NCBI GenBank assembly: GCA_002422845.1
Contig: DITM01000012.1
Span: forward strand, 1 to 19,912
Source of the DNA: Candidatus Paracaedibacteraceae bacterium UBA6184
GTDB taxonomy: Bacteria > Pseudomonadota > Alphaproteobacteria > UBA6184
Length of the DNA stretch: 19,912 nucleotides
Direction of reading: 5' to 3'
The translations under genes and the position numbers were made by a program. This document shows, piece after piece, positions 15,120 through 19,912 of the stretch (positions are counted from its first letter, which is position 1; every line of letters starts with the position of its first letter). The notes under the pieces were generated by a model that was not told the DNA's origin, made no database searches, and was given only the letters and a program-made list of their open reading frames with translations.

Positions 15120-15731
15120 ATGCCAACCTTTAATCTAGAGCGATCCCACAACCGTCCCGTCATCGGTATTGATGAAGCGGGGCGGGGGCCGTGGGCGGGG
15201 CCTGTCGTTGTTGCGGGGGTTATGTTTAAATCCTATAACAACTTATCGGATTGGGTGTTTCAGCTGAATGATTCAAAAAAACTTTCCCACAAAAAACGTG
15301 CTGAGCTGTTTTTAAAATTGCAGGATGCGAAGGATATTCTGTCGTATCACATTGAAACCATTGATGTCCCCACCATAGATCAACTCAATATTCTTGAAGC
15401 CACGATGGAAGGTATGCGACGCTGCATTCAAATGCTGCGAACGAATGAGGAATCCGTCCTGGTCGATGGTAACCGGAAACCAGTTCAAACGCCGTGGTGC
15501 TATCCCATCATTAAAGGTGACTCTATCAGTTTATCCATCGCTGCAGCTTCGGTACTAGCAAAAGTATACCGTGATGACCTAATGACCAAACTATCCATTG
15601 ATCACCCACACTATGGTTGGGAAACAAATGCAGGGTATGGAACAGCCCATCATCAGTTGGCCCTAGCCACTCACGGAATTACCGAACACCATCGAAAAAG
15701 CTTTGCGCCGATCCGTGCTCTGAGTGTATAG
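15120..15731 (+). CDS. rnhB: Ribonuclease HII
   Basis: A 203-residue nuclease that cuts RNA in RNA-DNA hybrids and starts removal of single ribonucleotides from DNA. The motif GIDEAGRGPWAGPV gives catalytic Asp18 and Glu19; Asp116 (VLVDGNRKP) and Asp152 (SIAAASVLAKVYRDD) complete the metal site. The C-terminal HPHYGWETNAGYGT-x2-H is standard. The length is normal. The start at 15120 has no good ribosome site, but no other ATG would keep motif I. The gene begins 23 bases after the preceding broken gene. Codons for the catalytic loop (about 15176-15204) all end in G or C, unlike neighbouring genes, producing a G-quadruplex-type sequence. Confidence 0.96.
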   Translation: MPTFNLERSHNRPVIGIDEAGRGPWAGPVVVAGVMFKSYNNLSDWVFQLNDSKKLSHKKRAELFLKLQDAKDILSYHIETIDVPTIDQLNILEATMEGMRRCIQMLRTNEESVLVDGNRKPVQTPWCYPIIKGDSISLSIAAASVLAKVYRDDLMTKLSIDHPHYGWETNAGYGTAHHQLALATHGITEHHRKSFAPIRALSV

Positions 15732-15750
15732 TACCGATATTGTGGGTTAG

Positions 15751-15825
15751 GATCTGGTAGCGCCCCTATGTGCTATCCAGATCGGGCGGGTGGGCTATAT
15801 ATGTCACCCGACCAACGGAAGGGTG
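15751..15825 (+). promoter_or_regulatory. Hairpin cluster with mutually exclusive stems in the psd leader
   Basis: In the 127-base gap before psd, GATCTGGTAGC (15751-15761) pairs with GCTATCCAGATC (15772-15783) apart from one bulge. Next, CGGGTG (15787-15792) can pair with CACCCG (15805-15810), but CACCC can instead pair with GGGTG (15821-15825). Neither is followed by a T run. This could be an attenuator-type leader or a dispersed palindrome; no known riboswitch class is recognised. Confidence 0.4.
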
Positions 15826-15858
15826 CCTATAACTAATGAATATTTAATGGAGTATACT

Positions 15859-16545
15859 ATGTTTGATCGATTTCTAGTTCCAATCCATCGCGAGGGTTGG
15901 CCGTTTGTTGCAATATTTGCAGGATTTACATTTATTTTGGCTTTGATGTCCACCTTCCTTGGATTTGTTGGCGCCATCTTAACCGTATGGTGCTATGCAT
16001 TTTTTCGTGATCCTGATCGTATTACACCTGTCGGCGATAATTGGATTATTAGCCCAGCAGATGGTGTTGTAACAGCTATTGAAATCGTGAACATTCCCGA
16101 AGAATTAGAAATGAAAGAAAAAACATGCACACGCATCTCTATTTTTCTAAGTGTATTTGATGTGCACATTAATCGTGTGCCGTGTGCGGGTACCATTAAG
16201 AAAATCTGGTACTATCCAGGGTCATTCTTAAATGCAAGTTTGGACAAAGCCAGTGAATTCAACGAACGTCAGGCGTTTAAAATTCTTACTGCAGACGGTA
16301 AAGAAGTTGGTTTTGTACAAATCGCTGGATTAATTGCACGACGCATCGTTAGCTTTGTTAAAGAAGGTGATCAACTGCAAACAGGTCAACGATTCGGTCT
16401 TATTCGTTTCGGCAGCCGTATGGACGTATATCTGCCCAAAGGTGTTGCTCCGTTAGTGATTAAAGGACAGAAAATGATTGCAGGCGAAACAATTCTTGCA
16501 GATTTAGGGACTAAAGGTGAGGCACGTGAAGGTCAAATCCGATAA
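15859..16545 (+). CDS. psd: Phosphatidylserine decarboxylase proenzyme (short form)
   Basis: About 228 residues. It decarboxylates phosphatidylserine to phosphatidylethanolamine in the inner membrane. The start at 15859 is chosen from GGAG 6 bases upstream and because the family begins here (IHREGWPFV); the frame is open further up without support. Residues 15-50 contain two hydrophobic segments that anchor the enzyme. The conserved ISPADGVV, SIFLSVFDVHINRVP and FNERQAF are present. Self-cleavage is expected in RFGSRMDVYLP, at Gly-Ser186, producing the pyruvoyl cofactor on the small chain; RFGS is typical of the short alphaproteobacterial form rather than the LGST of E. coli. Its end overlaps pssA by 20 bases, consistent with coupled synthesis of consecutive enzymes. 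Confidence 0.95.
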   Translation: MFDRFLVPIHREGWPFVAIFAGFTFILALMSTFLGFVGAILTVWCYAFFRDPDRITPVGDNWIISPADGVVTAIEIVNIPEELEMKEKTCTRISIFLSVFDVHINRVPCAGTIKKIWYYPGSFLNASLDKASEFNERQAFKILTADGKEVGFVQIAGLIARRIVSFVKEGDQLQTGQRFGLIRFGSRMDVYLPKGVAPLVIKGQKMIAGETILADLGTKGEAREGQIR

Positions 16546-17308
16546 ACTAAAAAAACGCTTAATGAATATACCGTTTAAAGGCTATCCCATTACGCGATTC
16601 ATCCCCAACATGACGACGCTGTTAGGCTTATGCATAGGTTTGACAGCTGTCTATTATGCCTTGCAGGGTGATTGGGAAAAATCATTGTGGTATGTTGTTG
16701 TCGCGACAGTCTTTGACGGTATGGATGGGCGACTAGCTCGATTTTTTAATGCATCGTCTAGGTTCGGCGCTGAATTAGATTCCCTATCGGATTTTGTGAC
16801 ATTCGGTGTGTCCCCAGCCTTAGTTGCGTATTTTTATTCTTTACATCATTTAGGTAGATTAGGATGGGGGATTGTCTTATTCTTTTGTATTTGCGCAGGA
16901 TTGCGATTAGCCAGGTTTAATACCGTGAGCCTGGATATAGAAGAGGATCCAAAACTGATTCGTCTGCAAAAGAAATACTTTGCTGGGGTTCCGATGCCAG
17001 CAGCAGGGCTGTTGATGTTAGTCCCTGTAATGGTTGATGTGGATACAGGGTATGATGTTCATAGTTTAGTTTATGCTGTATTTGGAATCGGTGTAGGTTT
17101 ATTGATGGTGAGCAAAATACCCACGTTTGCATTCAAGGGCATGAACATTCAACCCCATCAAATTATTTTTTTGTTAGGAATTATAGGGGTGTTTGTGATC
17201 GGAATGATGACGCGACCCTGGTTAACGTTACCAACTGTTGGGTTTTTGTATCTGATTTCGTTTTTCTTTAGTTTCAAAGCATATCAAAGAGATATACAAC
17301 TGGATTAA
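16526..17308 (+). CDS. pssA: CDP-diacylglycerol-serine O-phosphatidyltransferase
   Basis: About 260 residues with roughly eight hydrophobic segments. It makes phosphatidylserine from CDP-diacylglycerol and serine, supplying psd. The CDP-alcohol phosphatidyltransferase motif D-x2-D-G-x2-A-R-x8-G-x3-D-x3-D is complete in DGMDGRLARFF...GAELDSLSD (residues 64-89). The start is uncertain: GTG at 16526 has AAGG 8 bases upstream and gives a basic N-terminus; GTG at 16517 and ATG at 16562 are alternatives, the last without a ribosome site. It overlaps psd, so the two form one unit. Confidence 0.95.
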   Translation: MKVKSDKLKKRLMNIPFKGYPITRFIPNMTTLLGLCIGLTAVYYALQGDWEKSLWYVVVATVFDGMDGRLARFFNASSRFGAELDSLSDFVTFGVSPALVAYFYSLHHLGRLGWGIVLFFCICAGLRLARFNTVSLDIEEDPKLIRLQKKYFAGVPMPAAGLLMLVPVMVDVDTGYDVHSLVYAVFGIGVGLLMVSKIPTFAFKGMNIQPHQIIFLLGIIGVFVIGMMTRPWLTLPTVGFLYLISFFFSFKAYQRDIQLD

Positions 17309-17373
17309 ATAGTCCTTGATTCGAAGTCCTATAAAGGATACGAGTATGTATATGTGTAATTAGGAGATTGCAG

Positions 17374-18168
17374 ATGAAATTATTAGCACAGTTATTTTTC
17401 GTATTAGGGTGTTTCTTTTCCAGTGAGTTTGGTTTATATGCGAAACAGCCAGATCATAAATCAATCATTCAAACAAAGGTTAATCGTAAAAATGTCCAGG
17501 ATATTTCTGCAATAAAAATACACGCCCACAGTACTGAAAAGATTGCATTTTTTATTGATGCGGATGAGGTATTATTTACGACAACTATCGTGAATGGGGT
17601 TCCAACATTAGTACGTTTATATGATGATTTGGAGGGAGTTTTTTCTGAAATACGAAAGCGGGGACATCAGGTATTCATTCTAACTTACAATAAAGCCGAA
17701 GAAATTCGTCGAAAGTTATTAGTTGTGAAGCTTGATGAGTCATATTTTGATGGTATTCTATCGTGCGAAATGCAAGGAGATATTCTGACTTCAAAAGGGA
17801 GTTTATTAAGAAAATTTGTAAAAGAATCCAAAACTAAATTTGGGTCGTTTGTCTTTATTGATAATTTTCCGCCTTTTGTTACAGATGTAGAAAAGGTAGC
17901 GCAAGAACTGAATCTTAAGTTACATTCGTACGTGTGCACAGGATACATTGATTTATACCATAAATATGTGTATTACCATTTACGTAAGTTGCAAGAGGGA
18001 GTAGCAAACGGAAAAGGTTATTGCCATGAATTGACACGTATTCAAAAAAGCTTGGCTAAATACCGCATTGATATTTCCCGATTTAGTGAGCAATACCCAA
18101 CGTATGAAAGTTTTAAACGATTTGCAGTTGATCAAGCATTAATCTGGCCGTATTTGACGTATCTCTAG
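17374..18168 (+). CDS. Exported HAD-like protein (DUF2608 type)
   Basis: A 264-residue HAD-superfamily protein resembling DUF2608 members, which are frequent in Legionella and host-associated alphaproteobacteria. AGGAG 7 bases upstream fixes the ATG at 17374. The N-terminus MKLLAQLFFVLGCFFSSEFGLYA is an export signal; VLG-C could be a lipobox (Cys13), or cleavage may follow LYA. HAD motif I is FFIDADEVLFTT with D62 and D64 (D-x-D), motif II ILTYNK with T104, and motif IV FVFIDNFPP with D163; a Lys in TSKGSLLRKF (141-147) can serve as motif III. A phosphatase is plausible, but the substrate is unknown. It converges with tsaE, with 7 bases between stops and no terminator. A role in host interaction is only a guess. 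Confidence 0.8.
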   Translation: MKLLAQLFFVLGCFFSSEFGLYAKQPDHKSIIQTKVNRKNVQDISAIKIHAHSTEKIAFFIDADEVLFTTTIVNGVPTLVRLYDDLEGVFSEIRKRGHQVFILTYNKAEEIRRKLLVVKLDESYFDGILSCEMQGDILTSKGSLLRKFVKESKTKFGSFVFIDNFPPFVTDVEKVAQELNLKLHSYVCTGYIDLYHKYVYYHLRKLQEGVANGKGYCHELTRIQKSLAKYRIDISRFSEQYPTYESFKRFAVDQALIWPYLTYL

Positions 18169-18175
18169 TCACATT

Positions 18176-18592
18176 TTATGGAGCTGTGATGGTAATAGAT
18201 CGCCGTTCTGTATTAGCTGTTGTTTCTAGCGACACACGGTAATGTTTTGGGGTATAGACATTACCCATGTTCTGGGGCCATTCGATGAAGGTAATGCCTT
18301 GGTTGAAGGCCTCATCCAAGCCTAATTCTAGGACTTCTTCGGGATCGTTAATTCTATATAGATCATAATGCCAAATAAGAGGTGTTGAGTCATAAGTTTG
18401 GACGAGTGTGAACGTTGGGCTGGGGACAGCTTCGTCGTATCCTAGTAGCGATTGAATAGCGGCACGAACAAACGTTGTTTTACCCGCGCCAAGGTCACCC
18501 ATCATATAGACAACATCACCCTGTTTTAAGGTTCGAACAAAGTCAGAGGCTAAAGACTCTAATTCAGATAATGAGACGGTTTTTTCGATCAT
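18176..18592 (-). CDS. tsaE: tRNA threonylcarbamoyladenosine synthesis ATPase TsaE
   Basis: A 138-residue ATPase which, with TsaB and TsaD, makes the t6A modification at position 37 of ANN-decoding tRNAs. Walker A is GDLGAGKTT (residues 32-40). PSPTFTLVQTY, HYDLYRI and GITFIEWPQN are further TsaE hallmarks. The start at 18592 (MIEKTVSL) overlaps the uup stop in ATGA, so a longer frame reaching back into uup is rejected. Neither tsaB nor tsaD lies in the window. Confidence 0.95.
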   Translation of the reverse strand: MIEKTVSLSELESLASDFVRTLKQGDVVYMMGDLGAGKTTFVRAAIQSLLGYDEAVPSPTFTLVQTYDSTPLIWHYDLYRINDPEEVLELGLDEAFNQGITFIEWPQNMGNVYTPKHYRVSLETTANTERRSITITAP

Positions 18593-19912
18593 TCTTCTGA
18601 TTCTTCCTTTAATAGCTCCAGTTCTAACCATTGTTCTTCAGTTTCCATAAGGTGGGTCTGAGCATGATCTAGCTTTGCAGATATTTGACTAAAGCGTTCA
18701 GGATTTGATTGAAACAGCGTTGAATCGGCTAATTCATCTTCATAGGTTTCTATTTTAGATTTTAACGTCGTGATTTGCGCACTTAGTTCTTTTAATTGAT
18801 GCTGCTGTTTAAACCCAAATTTTCTAGCAATCGTTTCTGTCGGGGCTTGATTTTTTGGCTTTGATACAGTTTTTTTTGTCGGTTGAAATATGCGTGAGAA
18901 ATCTTTTTCACCATTGTGCAGTTGCCAAATGAAGTCTGAGTATCCACCTGCAAATTCAGCAAACTCTCCACCCGGTAATATAGAGATGGTGCTGGTGACC
19001 AAACGATCTAAAAAGTCACGGTCATGGCTGACAACGATTAATGTACCTTCGTAGTCGCTAAGAATATCGACCAATAAGTCTAAGGTGTCTGAATCCAAGT
19101 CGTTGGTAGGTTCGTCGAGAACCAAAATGTTAGTGTCTTGAGCCAAGATTTTGGATAAGGCTAAGCGATTTCTCTCTCCCCCCGATAAACTGCCAACTGG
19201 GGATTTAATTTGATCAACATCAAACAGAAAGTCTTTTAAATAGGCGACAACATGTCGATGGCAGCCACCAACCATCAGATGATCCCCTCCGCCGGGACAT
19301 AATGTATTCCAAAGAGTGTCTTTATCTTCTAAGTCATGGTGGTTTTGTTCAAAGTATCCAATGGATAGATTTGTCCCGAGTCGTATGTTGCCTTTTGTGG
19401 GATCGAGTTTTTTCAGCAATAATTGCACTAACGTTGATTTACCACTGCCATTAGGACCAAAAATCCCAATTCGATCACCGCGAAGTATTTTAGTAGAAAA
19501 CGGCTTTACAATTTGGTTTTCATTACCATTGGCATCGATATAGGTTTTTGTGGCTTGTTTGGCTTCTATGACTAATCGTCCGCTGGTTTCATCTTGGCTT
19601 GCTGTTACATTGATTTTCTTGACGCCTGTTAGCACTGCTGCACGGTCTGCACGTAGTTGGTGCAGCCTTTCTAGACGGCCTTGGTTGCGTTTGCGCCTGG
19701 CAGTAACACCGCGATGTAGCCAATACAATTCTTGATCCAGTTTTTTATCCATGCGATCTAAGGCTTTTTCTTCGTTTTCCAACAGTTCAGTTGACCACGA
19801 TTCAAAGTCACCGTATCCCCGGCTAAGCTCTTTAATGGTTTGACGATCCAGCCACCAGGTTTTTCGAGATACTTGTTTTAAGAAAGCTCTGTCGTGGCTA
19901 ATCACAACGATG
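18589..19912 (-). CDS. uup: ABC-F ATPase Uup, 5' end beyond the window
   Basis: A soluble ATP-binding protein with two ABC domains and no membrane part; Uup-type ABC-F proteins act on ribosomes or branched DNA. The visible part covers the end of the first ABC domain (VISHDRAFL at the window edge), the charged linker (about 30-80), and the entire second domain with GIFGPNGSGKST (Walker A), SLSGGERNRLALSK (signature), ILVLDEPTNDLD (Walker B) and VVSHDRDF (switch His). The last ~75 residues (QLKELSAQITTLKSKIE...) form the coiled-coil C-terminal domain typical of Uup. An internal ATG at 19905 is not the start, since the frame continues through the window end. The stop overlaps the tsaE start. Confidence 0.93.
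   Translation of the reverse strand, partial: IVVISHDRAFLKQVSRKTWWLDRQTIKELSRGYGDFESWSTELLENEEKALDRMDKKLDQELYWLHRGVTARRKRNQGRLERLHQLRADRAAVLTGVKKINVTASQDETSGRLVIEAKQATKTYIDANGNENQIVKPFSTKILRGDRIGIFGPNGSGKSTLVQLLLKKLDPTKGNIRLGTNLSIGYFEQNHHDLEDKDTLWNTLCPGGGDHLMVGGCHRHVVAYLKDFLFDVDQIKSPVGSLSGGERNRLALSKILAQDTNILVLDEPTNDLDSDTLDLLVDILSDYEGTLIVVSHDRDFLDRLVTSTISILPGGEFAEFAGGYSDFIWQLHNGEKDFSRIFQPTKKTVSKPKNQAPTETIARKFGFKQQHQLKELSAQITTLKSKIETYEDELADSTLFQSNPERFSQISAKLDHAQTHLMETEEQWLELELLKEESEE

Noticed and set aside
15751..15825. tRNA or known riboswitch in the psd leader
   Set aside because: No cloverleaf, no T-loop GTTCGA and no recognised riboswitch core; only hairpins are supported.
19316..19735. 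Plus-strand frames opposite uup
   Set aside because: Antisense shadows of the conserved ABC-F gene.

Overview
The window comes from an AT-rich alphaproteobacterium, most likely a host-associated lineage of the Holosporales/Rickettsiales type. The pointers are a class I (archaeal-type) lysyl-tRNA synthetase, the tightly packed rplM-rpsI pair, a short alphaproteobacterial phosphatidylserine decarboxylase with an RFGS processing site overlapping pssA, an alphaproteobacterial-type family 4 uracil-DNA glycosylase, and a secreted DUF2608-like HAD protein. This placement is an inference from gene content; no marker phylogeny could be run.

Layout. 1-2400 is accessory and partly degraded. It holds a secreted protein with 36-residue TPR/Sel1-like repeats (minus strand), a roughly 400-base stretch without a convincing gene, an unrecognised minus-strand gene with no clear start whose open frame ends at the edge of a ~75 bp palindromic element, and a tiny membrane protein. 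2411-5004 holds lysK and an orphan TrpX-type solute-binding protein, closed by a long UUCG-loop terminator. 5081-9483 holds two paralogous lipoproteins that share a beta-rich C-terminal domain and flank the rplM-rpsI operon; each unit ends in its own strong terminator.

9591-13411 is a compact five-gene plus-strand run: mlaA, mlaC (overlapping by 4 bp), a divergent SDR with a signal-like N-terminus, family 4 UDG, and an unrecognised protein carrying an R-x4-H (HEPN-like) motif. 13565-15096 is a secreted HEFGH-motif protein with a beta-rich C-terminus, split by a one-base frameshift at a T-tract. 15120-17308 holds rnhB, then psd and pssA, which are the last two steps of phosphatidylethanolamine synthesis. 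17374-18168 is the HAD-like exported protein. On the minus strand, converging on it, are uup (5' end outside the window) and tsaE with an ATGA overlap.

Functional theme. Much of the window concerns the envelope: lipid-asymmetry maintenance (mlaA/mlaC), phospholipid synthesis (psd/pssA), surface lipoproteins and a putative metalloprotease. Core translation and repair genes are interleaved with these. The least described items are the lipoprotein/beta-domain paralogues, the frameshifted HEXXH protein, the R-x4-H protein, and the palindromic element at the broken 5' end of the 1354-1923 gene.
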